Shown one piece after another: positions 26,170-33,993 of a stretch of 64,000 bases of DNA (positions are counted from its first letter, which is position 1; each line of letters starts with the position of its first letter). The notes below the pieces were generated by a model, which ran no database searches, was not told the DNA's origin, and saw only the letters and a list, made by a program, of their open reading frames with translations. A program made the translations under genes and the position numbers. This DNA is from Rubritepida flocculans DSM 14296 (lineage in GTDB: Bacteria > Pseudomonadota > Alphaproteobacteria > Acetobacterales > Acetobacteraceae): contig NZ_AUDH01000008.1 in assembly GCF_000425365.1 (NCBI RefSeq), forward strand, positions 62,001-126,000. Direction: 5' to 3'.

Positions 26170-26793
26170 ATGCAGCCCTTCCGCAGCGTCACCGGCCCCG
26201 CCATCCCGCTGATGATGGCGAATGTGGACACGGACGTGATCATCCCCATCCAGCGCCTCGTCGGAACGGGGCGCGAGGGGCTCGGCCCCTACGCCTTCGA
26301 GCGGCTGCGCACCCGCGCCGACGGCAGCGAGAACCCCGATTTCGTCGGCAACCATCCGGCCTGGCGCGGCGCGCCCATCCTTCTCGCGGACGAGAACTTC
26401 GGCTGCGGCTCCTCGCGCGAGGGCGCGGTCTGGGCGCTGATGGGCATGGGCGTGCGCTGCGTGATCGCGCCGAGCTTCGGCGACATCTTCTTCGCCAACT
26501 GCTTCCAGAACGGGCTCCTGCCCGTGCGCCTGCCCATCGCCGCCATCCGCCGCATCGCCGAGGAGACGGAGGCCGCCCCGGGCAACGCCCGCACCACGGT
26601 GGACCTCGAGCGCCAGGTGGTCATCACCCCGCGCGGCGAGGAGATCCCCTTCGCGGTGGACGCGCGCAAGCGCCAGGCGCTGCTGGAGGGGCTGGACGAC
26701 ATCGCGCTGACGCTGCGCCAGCGCGAGGCCATCGAGGCCTGGCGCGCGCGCGACCGCGCCGCCCGCCCCTGGGCCTGGGAGAGCGTGGCGTGA
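26170..26793 (+). CDS. leuD: LeuD-like isopropylmalate dehydratase small subunit
   Basis: Swivel-domain subunit of 207 residues with the substrate-contact motifs MANVDTDVIIPIQRL and DENFGCGSSREGA, and FGDIFFANCFQNGLLPV. It completes the dehydratase with the preceding LeuC-like protein in the isomerisation of 2- to 3-isopropylmalate or a close analogue. Length is normal. The start lies two bases after the leuC stop, and the stop overlaps the GTG start of the following gene by four bases, so the three genes form one tight operon. Confidence 0.88.
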   Translation: MQPFRSVTGPAIPLMMANVDTDVIIPIQRLVGTGREGLGPYAFERLRTRADGSENPDFVGNHPAWRGAPILLADENFGCGSSREGAVWALMGMGVRCVIAPSFGDIFFANCFQNGLLPVRLPIAAIRRIAEETEAAPGNARTTVDLERQVVITPRGEEIPFAVDARKRQALLEGLDDIALTLRQREAIEAWRARDRAARPWAWESVA

Positions 26794-27878
26794 GGATTCT
26801 CGCCCTTCCCGGCGATGGCGTGGGCGTGGAGGTGACGGAGGCGGCGCTGCGCGTGCTCGACTGGTTCCGCACCCGCCGCGGCTTCGCCTGCGAGGTGCTG
26901 CGGCGCGACTTCGGCCTCGCCAACTGGACGAAGCACGGCACGATGATGCCGGACGAGACCTGGGCGCGCATCCTGGAGGCGGACGCCATCCTCTTCGGCG
27001 CGGTGGGCAGCCTCGACCAGGCCGGCGTGGTGCCGCCGGAGGAGCGGCGCAAGGGCTCGCTGCTGCGCATGCGCAAGGCGCTCGACCTCTTCGCCAATCT
27101 CCGCCCGGTGCGGATGCCCGCCGCACTCGCCGAGGCGAGCCCCTGCAAGCCCCGCGTGACCGAGGGGGTGGACCTGATCCTCGTGCGCGAACTCACCGCC
27201 GGCGTCTATTTCGGCACGCCGCGCGGCGTCGAGACGCTGCCCGACGGCACGCGGCGCGGGGTGAACACCCACAGCTACACCGAGGCCGAGATCGCCCGCG
27301 CCGCGCGCTTCGCCTTCGCCCTCGCGCGCGGCCGGCGCGGGCGCGTCACCTCGGTGGACAAGGCGAACGTGATGGAGGCGGGCGCGCTGTGGCGCGAGGT
27401 GGTGGGCCGCATCGGCGCGGAGGAGTTCCCCGATGTCGTCCTCGAGCACATGCTGGCGGACAACTGCGCCATCCAGCTCCTGCGCGCCCCGCGCCGCTTC
27501 GACGTGATCCTGACCGACAACCTCTTCGGCGACCTGCTGAGCGACGCGGCGGGCGCGATCATCGGCTCGCTCGGCATGCTGCCCTCGGCCTCGCTCTCCG
27601 CGCCCGATGCGGCGGGCCGGCGGCGCGCGCTCTACGAGCCCATCCACGGCTCCGCGCCCGACATCGCGGGCCGGGGCGTGGCCAACCCGCTGGGGGCCAT
27701 CCTCTCCCTCGCGCTGCTGCTGCGCTGGAGCGCGGGCCGGGCGGAGGACGCGGCGCATCTCGAGGCCGCGGTGGACCGCGCCCTGGCCGCCGGCGCCCGC
27801 ACCTCCGACATCGCCGCCCCGGGCGAGTCGGTGCTGAGCACGGAGCAGATGACGCAGGCGGTGCTGGACGCGCTGTGA
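26790..27878 (+). CDS. leuB: LeuB-like 3-isopropylmalate dehydrogenase
   Basis: NAD-dependent beta-decarboxylating dehydrogenase of 362 residues with LRMRKALDLFANLRPVR, RELTAGVYFGTPRG, the catalytic Lys/Asp pair in SVDKANVMEAG and LTDNLFGDLLSD, and the cofactor block EPIHGSAPDIAGRGVANP. The usual AVGGPKWD loop is replaced by AVGSLDQAGVVPPEERR, so the substrate may differ from 3-isopropylmalate. The GTG start at 26790 overlaps the leuD stop (GTGA). It ends 12 bases from the convergent fabF1XL gene. Alternatives are tartrate/malate-type paralogues. Confidence 0.85.
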   Translation: MRILALPGDGVGVEVTEAALRVLDWFRTRRGFACEVLRRDFGLANWTKHGTMMPDETWARILEADAILFGAVGSLDQAGVVPPEERRKGSLLRMRKALDLFANLRPVRMPAALAEASPCKPRVTEGVDLILVRELTAGVYFGTPRGVETLPDGTRRGVNTHSYTEAEIARAARFAFALARGRRGRVTSVDKANVMEAGALWREVVGRIGAEEFPDVVLEHMLADNCAIQLLRAPRRFDVILTDNLFGDLLSDAAGAIIGSLGMLPSASLSAPDAAGRRRALYEPIHGSAPDIAGRGVANPLGAILSLALLLRWSAGRAEDAAHLEAAVDRALAAGARTSDIAAPGESVLSTEQMTQAVLDAL

Positions 27879-27890
27879 GCGCCGCCCTCA

Positions 27891-29102
27891 TCAGGCCGCG
27901 CCCAGCACCACGCAGACGTTCTGCCCGCCGAAGCCGAAGCTGTTGGAGAGCGCCGCGCGGAAGGCATGCGGGCGCGCCACCGGCACCGTGTCCATGCCGA
28001 TCTCGGGGTCCGGGTCGTCCTGGTTGATGGTGGGGGGCAGGACCTGGTCGCGCAGCGCGAGCAGGCAGACCGCCGCCTCGATGGCCCCCGCCGCCGAGAG
28101 GGTGTGGCCGATCATGGACTTGGTGGAGGAGATGGGCGGCGGCCGCTCGCCGAACAGCAGCCGGCAGGCCAGGCTCTCCATCTTGTCGTTCTCGGGCGTG
28201 GAGGTGCCGTGCGCGTTGATGTAGCCGATCTCGCCCGGCGAAAGCCCCGCATCGGCGATGGCGCGCTCCATGGCGCGCACGATCGCCATGCCGTCGGGCG
28301 AGGAGCGGGTGCGGTGGAAGGTGTCCGCCGCCTCGCCCGCGCCGAGCACATAGCCGAGGATGGCCGCGCCCCGCGCGCGCGCGCGCTCCTCCGTCTCCAG
28401 CACCAGCGCGCCCGCGCCGTCGCCCATCACGAAGCCGTCGCGCGAGAGGGTGAAGGGGCGCGAGGCCGCCTCGGGCGGATCGTTGCGCGTCGAGAGCGCC
28501 TGCAGCAGCGAGAAGCGGATCAGCGTCTCCGGCATCAGCGAGGCCTCGGCGCCGGCGGCGATGGCGCACTCCGCCTCGCCCGCGCGGATCGCCTCGATGG
28601 CGAGCTGGATGGCCGAGGCGCCGGAGGCGCAGGCGGTGGTGACGGCCTGCGGCACGCCGCGCGTGCCGAAACGCTCGGCCAGATGCGCGGCGGTGGCGCC
28701 GAAGAGCAGCTCCTCGTAGAGGTCGCGCCGCCCCTCGGCGGCGGAGATCATCCCGGGGTAGTCGGCCGCGCCGAGGTCGAGGCGCTGGTGCCACTCGATC
28801 TCCACCGGCGGCAGGCCGATGGCGAGCGGGCCGGGGAAGGGGCCCGCATGGCCCGCCTGGGCCAGCGCCTCGGCGATGGCGGCCTCGCCCAGCCGGCGCG
28901 TGCGCGCGGCGACGGAGACGGGGCGGCCGGGCAGATCCTCGGGCAGGTCCACGCAGGCGGCGATGCGCGTGCGCAGCCCCGTGGTGTCGAAGCGCGCGAT
29001 GGGCCGCACGCCCGAGCGCCCGGCGCGGATCGCGGCCCAGCTCGCCTCCACCCCCCAGCCGAGCGCGGTGACGAGGCCCATTCCGGTGACGGCGATGCGC
29101 AT
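27891..29102 (-). CDS. fabF1XL: FabF1XL beta-ketoacyl-ACP synthase
   Basis: Condensing enzyme of 403 residues with the full KAS triad: C158 in TTACASG, H298 in INAHGTSTPEND and H333 in SMIGHTLSAAGA. It is the last gene of an acpXL-fabZXL-fabF2XL-fabF1XL cluster, which in rhizobia and relatives builds the very-long-chain hydroxy fatty acid attached to lipid A. It would extend chains on AcpXL together with the catalytically altered FabF2XL. Its ATG overlaps the fabF2XL stop by one base. A housekeeping FabF is unlikely given the neighbours. Confidence 0.85.
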   Translation of the reverse strand: MRIAVTGMGLVTALGWGVEASWAAIRAGRSGVRPIARFDTTGLRTRIAACVDLPEDLPGRPVSVAARTRRLGEAAIAEALAQAGHAGPFPGPLAIGLPPVEIEWHQRLDLGAADYPGMISAAEGRRDLYEELLFGATAAHLAERFGTRGVPQAVTTACASGASAIQLAIEAIRAGEAECAIAAGAEASLMPETLIRFSLLQALSTRNDPPEAASRPFTLSRDGFVMGDGAGALVLETEERARARGAAILGYVLGAGEAADTFHRTRSSPDGMAIVRAMERAIADAGLSPGEIGYINAHGTSTPENDKMESLACRLLFGERPPPISSTKSMIGHTLSAAGAIEAAVCLLALRDQVLPPTINQDDPDPEIGMDTVPVARPHAFRAALSNSFGFGGQNVCVVLGAA

Positions 29103-30157
29103 CAGGGCGCCTCCAGCAGGGCCACGGCCTCGCCGCGCCACTGGCCGCAGCCGGTGACGAGCACCTGCCGCGCCCGGCCCTCGGCGATGGCGAGCGCGCC
29201 GAGCGCCACGCCCATGGGAAAGGCGGCCTCGACCAGATGGCCGAGGAGATCGGCGGCGAAGAGATCGGGCGCGCGGGGCAGCACGGCCAGCTCGTCCTGC
29301 GTCGCCTCCGGCGCGCCGGAGGCGGTGGAGAGCAGCATGGCCTCCGGCCCCGCCCCCGTGCGCTCCAGCAGCGCGGCGAGGCGCGCGCGCCGGCCCTCGG
29401 GGGCGCCCTGGTCGGTCAGCACCTGCGCGAGCCGGGCGAGAGGCCGCGCCGCGCCCTCGGGCTCCAGCACCAGGAAGGCCGCGCCCGCGCCGAGCGCGAG
29501 GCCGCGCCGGGCCGGCAGAGGCCGCCAGGGCGCGCGCGCCAACTGCCCGCCGAGCCCGTAGAGCAGCAGCAGCTCCGGCCGGTCGCTGGAGAGCGCCCCG
29601 CCGGTCAGCGCGAGCGCCGAACGCCCCGCCGCGATGCGCTGGGCGGCGACGCGCAGCGCCTCGGCCCCCGCGATCTCCTCGCCCATCAGCGTGCGGGAGG
29701 AGCGCGCCACGCCGTGCACGATGGAGATGGAGCCGGCCAGCAGGTTGGAGAGCTGCGCGAGGAAGAGGGTGGGGCGCAGCCCGTCCATCAGCATACGGTG
29801 CCGCTCGACCTGCCCGGGCCGGGCGGCGAGGATCTGCGTGTCGAGCGCCGTGTCGCGCTCGCCGCCGCCGGCGGCCACCACGAGGTCCATCTCGGCGACC
29901 CGGGGCGTCGCCCCGGCGTCGGCGATGGCGAGCCCCGCGCCATAGACGCCCAGCCGCTGCCAGGCCTCCATCTGGCGGAACTCGCGGCGCGGGATGGCGG
30001 CATCGAGCGGCAGGGCGGGCAGGGGGTGGATGGGGAAGGGGGCGAGCCGCGCCTCGTCCAGCACCGGAGGCGCGCCGCCCAGCAGCGCCGCATGCGCCGC
30101 CCGCCCCTCGCCCTGGGAGGAGGCGAGGCCGAGCCCGGTGACGACCACGCCGCGCAT
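29102..30157 (-). CDS. fabF2XL: FabF2XL-like ketosynthase lacking active-site cysteine
   Basis: Ketosynthase-fold protein of 351 residues. The region that should carry the TACAS nucleophile reads IVHGVARSSRTLMGEE, with no cysteine, and the usual HGT histidine motif is absent. This matches the known divergent partner FabF2XL in very-long-chain fatty acid clusters, which probably pairs with FabF1XL much like a chain-length factor. The gene overlaps fabZXL upstream and fabF1XL downstream by one base each. The reading frame is clean, so this is not decay. Confidence 0.8.
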   Translation of the reverse strand: MRGVVVTGLGLASSQGEGRAAHAALLGGAPPVLDEARLAPFPIHPLPALPLDAAIPRREFRQMEAWQRLGVYGAGLAIADAGATPRVAEMDLVVAAGGGERDTALDTQILAARPGQVERHRMLMDGLRPTLFLAQLSNLLAGSISIVHGVARSSRTLMGEEIAGAEALRVAAQRIAAGRSALALTGGALSSDRPELLLLYGLGGQLARAPWRPLPARRGLALGAGAAFLVLEPEGAARPLARLAQVLTDQGAPEGRRARLAALLERTGAGPEAMLLSTASGAPEATQDELAVLPRAPDLFAADLLGHLVEAAFPMGVALGALAIAEGRARQVLVTGCGQWRGEAVALLEAP

Positions 30158-30603
30158 CAGGCGAGCCCGATCGCGCGCGCGCGGGCCCGCACGGCGGTCT
30201 CCAGCTCCGCCGCGGGGAAGGGGAGGGTCTTGAGGGTGAGCTCGGCCTCCGCCGCCCGGGCCTCGCCCTCGGCGAGGCTGCCGTGCAGCACCGCATAGCC
30301 CGATCCGTCGTGACGCAGCTCGGCCGTCACGGTCAGCTCCGCACCGGGCTTCACCATGCCGCGCAGCTTCGCCTCGCCCACCTTGGCGAGCAGCGCCATG
30401 CGCGCGAAGCCGCTGCGCGCGACGATGAGCCAGCCCGCCGCCTGGGCCATGGTCTCGATCATCAGCACGCCGGGCAGCAGCGGGAAGCCGGGGAAATGCC
30501 CTTCGAAGACCGGGCTCGCCTCCGGCACGCGCGCGCGGGCGACGAGCCGCTCCGGCCCATGCTCCAGCACGCGGTCCACCATCTCGAAATATTCGAGGCG
30601 CAA
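30157..30603 (-). CDS. fabZXL: FabZXL 3-hydroxyacyl-ACP dehydratase
   Basis: Hot-dog dehydratase of 148 residues with catalytic H36 in EGHFPGFPLLPG and E50 in LMIETMAQAAG, the FabZ spacing. It removes water from 3-hydroxyacyl-AcpXL during very-long-chain fatty acid synthesis. The start is a TTG at 30601-30603, chosen because the N-terminus then reads MRLEYFEMVDRV as in homologues; an ATG seven codons later would cut into this conserved strand. The start is three bases after the acpXL stop. No strong ribosome site is visible, so translation may depend on coupling to acpXL. Confidence 0.85.
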   Translation of the reverse strand: MRLEYFEMVDRVLEHGPERLVARARVPEASPVFEGHFPGFPLLPGVLMIETMAQAAGWLIVARSGFARMALLAKVGEAKLRGMVKPGAELTVTAELRHDGSGYAVLHGSLAEGEARAAEAELTLKTLPFPAAELETAVRARARAIGLA

Positions 30604-30606
30604 GGC

Positions 30607-30900
30607 TCAGCCCTGCTTGGCCGCGACCAGTTCCTCGATGCGCTTGGCCAGGCTGCCCATCACGAAGAACTGCTCCGCGGGCGCCTTGCCGCTGTTCACC
30701 TGCTCCGTCCAGGCCTCGACCGGGACCTTGATGCCGAAGCGCTTGTCGATCTCGAAGACGATGTCGAGGAAGTCGAGGCTGTCGATGCCGAGGTCGTTGA
30801 TCACATGCGCCTCGGGCGTGATCTTGGCGCGGTCGATGTTCGCCGTCTCGGCGATGATGTCGGCGATGGTCGAGAAGGCGTCGCTGGGCGCCGGGGACAT
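30607..30900 (-). CDS. acpXL: AcpXL, acyl carrier protein for very-long-chain fatty acids
   Basis: Specialised acyl carrier protein of 97 residues. The phosphopantetheine serine is S41 in [17 protein letters not shown], and the segments [13 protein letters not shown] and [12 protein letters not shown] match AcpXL of rhizobia closely. It is longer than housekeeping AcpP. AcpXL carries the C26-C30 hydroxy acid later transferred to lipid A by LpxXL. Neither lpxXL nor the adh2XL gene is next to this cluster. A tRNA-Leu gene lies 84 bases upstream on the same strand, separated by a strong hairpin. Confidence 0.9.
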   Translation of the reverse strand: MSPAPSDAFSTIADIIAETANIDRAKITPEAHVINDLGIDSLDFLDIVFEIDKRFGIKVPVEAWTEQVNSGKAPAEQFFVMGSLAKRIEELVAAKQG

Positions 30901-30959
30901 GGCGGCGAACTCCGTGGGTGTCAGGTCGGCGGTGGTTTGGCGCGTCCGCGCGCGGCTGT

Positions 30960-30987
30960 CCAGCGCCCGGGCGGGGCCGGGCGCTGG
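30960..30987 (-). terminator. Hairpin overlapping the 3' end of tRNA-Leu
   Basis: Perfect 11-bp inverted repeat CCAGCGCCCGG at 30960-30970 with CCGGGCGCTGG at 30977-30987 and a six-base loop. On the minus strand the first three stem bases are the CCA end of the tRNA. No run of T follows, so it may be a weak terminator, a processing signal or a pause structure between the tRNA and acpXL. Confidence 0.55.
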
Positions 30988-31070
30988 TAGGGGCGGGGGG
31001 ACTCGAACCCCCATGGCCTCGCGGCCGCTCGATTTTGAGCCGAGTCCGTCTACCGTTCCGGCACGCCCCC
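30985..31070 (-). tRNA. tRNA-Leu (anticodon CAA)
   Basis: 86-nucleotide cloverleaf with encoded CCA. The acceptor stem pairs GGGGGCG (31070-31064) with CGCCCCT, followed by discriminator A. The anticodon stem CTCGG/TCGAG encloses the loop CTCAAAA, placing anticodon CAA at 31037-31035. A long class II variable arm (CGGCCGCGAGGCC) is present and the T arm is GGGGG-TTCGAGT-CCCCC. The tRNA reads UUG leucine codons, which should be rare in this genome. Confidence 0.95.
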
Positions 31071-31120
31071 TTCCTCGGCGAAGGCTTACCATGCCCCGCC
31101 GCCCGCGGCGAGGGCCGGCC

Positions 31121-31161
31121 GTTACAATCGGGAACCCACCGAAACCCCGCCCGATTGTAAC
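31121..31161 (+). promoter_or_regulatory. Perfect 12-bp inverted repeat upstream of the response regulator
   Basis: GTTACAATCGGG at 31121-31132 is repeated in inverted form as CCCGATTGTAAC at 31150-31161, with 17 bases between arms. The second arm ends eight bases before the response regulator ATG, where no ribosome site is visible. The AT-containing arms stand out in this GC-rich region. It looks like an operator, most simply for autoregulation by the OmpR-type regulator, and may also affect the divergent tRNA-Leu promoter. Confidence 0.6.
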
Positions 31162-31169
31162 ATCGCCGC

Positions 31170-31886
31170 ATGGATCCGAAGCCGCACATCCTGGTCGTGG
31201 ACGATGACCGCGAGATCCGCGAACTCCTCGGCCGTTTCCTGGAGAAGCAGGGGCTGCGCGTGAGCCTCGCGCGCGACGCGCGGGAATGCCGCAAGCTCTG
31301 GCCGCTCGCCCGCTACGACCTGATCGTGCTCGACCTGATGATGCCCGGTGAATCGGGGCTCGACCTCGCGCGCTGGCTGCGCGCCCAGTCGCAGGTGCCG
31401 ATCGTGATGCTCACCGCCATGGGCGAGGAGACGGACCGCATCGTGGGGCTCGAGCTCGGCGCGGACGACTACATGGCCAAGCCCTTCAACCCGCGCGAGC
31501 TGCTGGCGCGCATCCGCGCCGTGCTGCGCCGCACCCAGGGGGCGGAGGCCGCGCCCGCCGCGCCCGAGCGCGCGCTGCGCTTCGCCGGCTGGGTGCTGGA
31601 GCCCGCGCGGCGGCGGCTGCTCAACCCCGAGGGCGTGGAGGTGCCGCTGACGGGCGGCGAATACGAGCTGCTGATGACGCTGCTCGAACGCCCCAACCGC
31701 GTGCTGACGCGCGACATGCTGATGGACCTGCTGCACAACCGCCAGCCAGGCCCCTTCGACCGCGCCATCGACGTCGCCATCTCCCGCCTCCGGCGCAAGC
31801 TCGAGGACGACGGGCGCAACCCCTCGGTGATCAAGACCGTGCGCGGCGGCGGCTATGTGCTCTCGGCGGTGGTGGAGCGGGCGTGA
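31170..31886 (+). CDS. OmpR-family response regulator
   Basis: DNA-binding response regulator of 238 residues. The receiver domain has acidic residues at 11-13, phospho-acceptor D55 in [13 protein letters not shown], a switch threonine in VMLTAMG and a lysine in [10 protein letters not shown]. The C-terminal winged helix (about 135-232) ends in the usual [11 protein letters not shown]. It would be phosphorylated by the histidine kinase encoded next, whose GTG start overlaps its stop. The pair resembles the EnvZ/OmpR or PetR type of alphaproteobacteria; target genes are unknown. A perfect inverted repeat directly upstream is a candidate self-binding site. Confidence 0.92.
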   Translation: MDPKPHILVVDDDREIRELLGRFLEKQGLRVSLARDARECRKLWPLARYDLIVLDLMMPGESGLDLARWLRAQSQVPIVMLTAMGEETDRIVGLELGADDYMAKPFNPRELLARIRAVLRRTQGAEAAPAAPERALRFAGWVLEPARRRLLNPEGVEVPLTGGEYELLMTLLERPNRVLTRDMLMDLLHNRQPGPFDRAIDVAISRLRRKLEDDGRNPSVIKTVRGGGYVLSAVVERA

Positions 31887-33235
31887 GCAGCCTGCTCGCG
31901 CGGCTCTGGCCCGCCACCCTCGCGGGGCGCACGGCGCTGGTGCTGATCCTGGGGCTGATGGCGGTGCAGGGCCTCGGCCTCACCATCCACGCCTTCGACA
32001 GGCTGGAACTGCAGCGCGCGGCCGAGGCGCGCGACCTCTCCTTCCGCGCCTTCGCTCTGTGGCGCGCCCTCGTCACCCAGCCGCCGGAGCGGCGGGCGGC
32101 CGCGCTGGCCGAGGCCGATCTGCCGCCCAACCTGCTCGCGAGCTTCGACCGCGAGCCCTGGGTGCGGCCGGACATGCCGCCCGTGCCGCCGCATCTGGGC
32201 CGGCTGTTCCGGCTCGATCCGCCCCCGCCCGCGCCCCCGCCCGGGCCGCGCCGGCTGCGCCCGGCCGAGAGCCTCTCGGCCGCGGCCGGGCCCGCGGAGG
32301 TGGCGCTTTCGCTGCGCTTCGCCGAGGGCGGCTGGCTCAACCTGCGGCTGCGCCTGCCCGCGCCGCGCCCCTGGCATTCCGACCGTTTCCTCGCCGCCTT
32401 CGCGGCCATGTCGGTGATGGCGGCGCTGCTCATCCTCTGGGCGGTGCGCCGCCTGACGCGGCCGGTGCGCGACCTCGCCGCCGCGGCCGAGCGGCTGGGG
32501 CGCGACGTGAACGCCCCCGCCCTGCCCGAGACCGGCCCGCGCGAGGTGGCGCAGGCGGCGGCCGCCTTCAACGGCATGGCGAGCAACATCCGCCGCTTCG
32601 TGGCCGACCGCACGCAGATGCTCGCCGCCATCGGCCATGACCTGCGCACGCCCATCACCCGGCTGCGCCTGCGCGCCGAGCTGATGGAGGACGAGGAGCA
32701 GCAGCGCCGCATGCTGGCGGACCTTGCGGAGATGGAGGCGATGATCGCCGCCACCCTCGCCTTCGCCCGCGACGATGCCGCGGCCGAGCCCGCCGCGCCG
32801 GTCGATCTCGCCGCGCTCGCGCGCACCGTGCTGGACGAGGCGGCGGACGCGCAGCCCGAGCTCGCGGAGAAGATCGCCTACAGCGGCCCCGAGCACCTGA
32901 CCGTGACGCTGCGCCCGCTCGCGATGAAGCGCGCGCTGGGCAACCTCGTGGGCAATGCGCTGAAATACGGCGGCGCGGCGCGGCTCTCCCTGGAGCCGCG
33001 CGGGGCGGGCGCGGTGATCGCCATCGAGGATGACGGCCCCGGCATTCCCGAGGCCGCGCTGGAGGAGGTGTTCCAGCCCTTCCGCCGCATCGAGGGCAGC
33101 CGCAACCGCGAGACGGGAGGCACCGGGCTCGGCCTGACCATCGCGCGCAGCATCCTGCGCGCCCATGGCGGCGAGGTGAGCCTGCACAACCGCGAGGGCG
33201 GCGGGCTGAGGGTGGTGGTCTCGCTGCCCGGGTGA
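31883..33235 (+). CDS. EnvZ-like sensor histidine kinase
   Basis: Membrane kinase of 450 residues: helix near 16-36, periplasmic region to about 165 with a proline-rich stretch at 112-121, second helix near 168-187, HAMP linker, HisKA box with phospho-acceptor H252 in IGHDLRTPITRLRLR, and a HATPase_c domain with NALKYGG, DDGPGIP and GTGLGLTIAR. All ATP-site boxes are intact. It starts with GTG overlapping the regulator stop by four bases. The stop codon forms the left edge of repeat copy B. Signal unknown; osmotic or envelope sensing is typical of the family. Confidence 0.9.
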   Translation: MSSLLARLWPATLAGRTALVLILGLMAVQGLGLTIHAFDRLELQRAAEARDLSFRAFALWRALVTQPPERRAAALAEADLPPNLLASFDREPWVRPDMPPVPPHLGRLFRLDPPPPAPPPGPRRLRPAESLSAAAGPAEVALSLRFAEGGWLNLRLRLPAPRPWHSDRFLAAFAAMSVMAALLILWAVRRLTRPVRDLAAAAERLGRDVNAPALPETGPREVAQAAAAFNGMASNIRRFVADRTQMLAAIGHDLRTPITRLRLRAELMEDEEQQRRMLADLAEMEAMIAATLAFARDDAAAEPAAPVDLAALARTVLDEAADAQPELAEKIAYSGPEHLTVTLRPLAMKRALGNLVGNALKYGGAARLSLEPRGAGAVIAIEDDGPGIPEAALEEVFQPFRRIEGSRNRETGGTGLGLTIARSILRAHGGEVSLHNREGGGLRVVVSLPG

Positions 33236-33340
33236 TCATCGGCGCGCGGGCCGGGTTGGCGGGGGCGGCCCGTCAGGGCAGAAGCATGCCGGCGGCCGCG
33301 CGGGCTTCTCGCAAGTCCCGGCATGCGGCCGCGCGCATGA
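33233..33340 (+). repeat. Composite palindromic intergenic repeat, copy B (degenerate)
   Basis: Diverged copy beginning at the kinase stop codon. It keeps the spacer word GGGTTGGCGGG (33253-33263), the inner hairpin remnant CATGCCGG (33285-33292) with CCGGCATG (33318-33325) and a GGCTTCTCGCAAGT loop, but lacks the outer hairpins. It lies between the kinase gene and the MBL hydrolase gene on the same strand. Confidence 0.7.
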
Positions 33341-33351
33341 GGACCGACGCC

Positions 33352-33990
33352 ATGGCCCTGAAGGCCGCCATCATCCCCGTCACCGCCTTCGAGCAGAACT
33401 GCTGCCTTGTCTGGGACGATGCGGCGAGGCGCGCCACGGTGATCGACCCGGGCGGCGATGTTCCGCGCATCCTCGCCGCGGTCGAGGCGCAGGGACTGAC
33501 GGTGGAGCAGATCCTGCTCACCCACGGCCACATCGACCATGCCGGGGGCGCGGAGGAGCTGCGCGAGCGCACCGGCGCGCCCGTGATCGGCCCGCACCGC
33601 GCCGACGCGATGCTGCTCGCGAACCTGGAGCGGCAGGGCGCCGCCTATGGCCTCGATGGCGCGCGCAACCTCGTCCCCGACCGCTGGCTGGAGGAGGGCG
33701 AGGAGGTCATGATCGGCGGCGAGACCTTCCAGGTGCTGCACTGCCCCGGCCATTCGCCGGGCAGCGTGGTGTTCGTCAGCACCGCGCTGCGCGTGGCCTT
33801 CGTGGGCGACGTGCTGTTCCGCGGCTCCATCGGGCGGACGGATTTCCCCTATGGCGACCATGACGCGCTGATCGGCGCGATCGTGATGAAGCTCCTGCCG
33901 CTCGGCGACGACATCGCCTTCGTCTGCGGCCATGGCCCCGGCTCGGATTTCGGGACGGAGCGGCGGACGAATCCCTTCCTGCCGCGCTGA
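33352..33990 (+). CDS. MBL-fold metallo-hydrolase, glyoxalase II-like
   Basis: Metallo-beta-lactamase-fold hydrolase of 212 residues with the metal motif THGHIDH (H58, H60, D62, H63), a second histidine in VLHCPGHSPGSVV, the bridging Asp in AFVGDVLF and a final histidine in VCGHGPG. The compact size and layout match YcbL-type type II glyoxalases, which hydrolyse thioesters such as S-lactoylglutathione. The ATG at 33352 follows GAGGA. In-frame sequence upstream comes from repeat copy B and was rejected. It is convergent with hemN, with three bases between stops. Confidence 0.88.
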   Translation: MALKAAIIPVTAFEQNCCLVWDDAARRATVIDPGGDVPRILAAVEAQGLTVEQILLTHGHIDHAGGAEELRERTGAPVIGPHRADAMLLANLERQGAAYGLDGARNLVPDRWLEEGEEVMIGGETFQVLHCPGHSPGSVVFVSTALRVAFVGDVLFRGSIGRTDFPYGDHDALIGAIVMKLLPLGDDIAFVCGHGPGSDFGTERRTNPFLPR

Positions 33991-33993
33991 GGC

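Noticed and set aside
33232-33351. 40-residue N-terminal extension of the MBL hydrolase
   Set aside because: It comes from repeat copy B; the ATG at 33352 has its own GAGGA site and starts the conserved fold.
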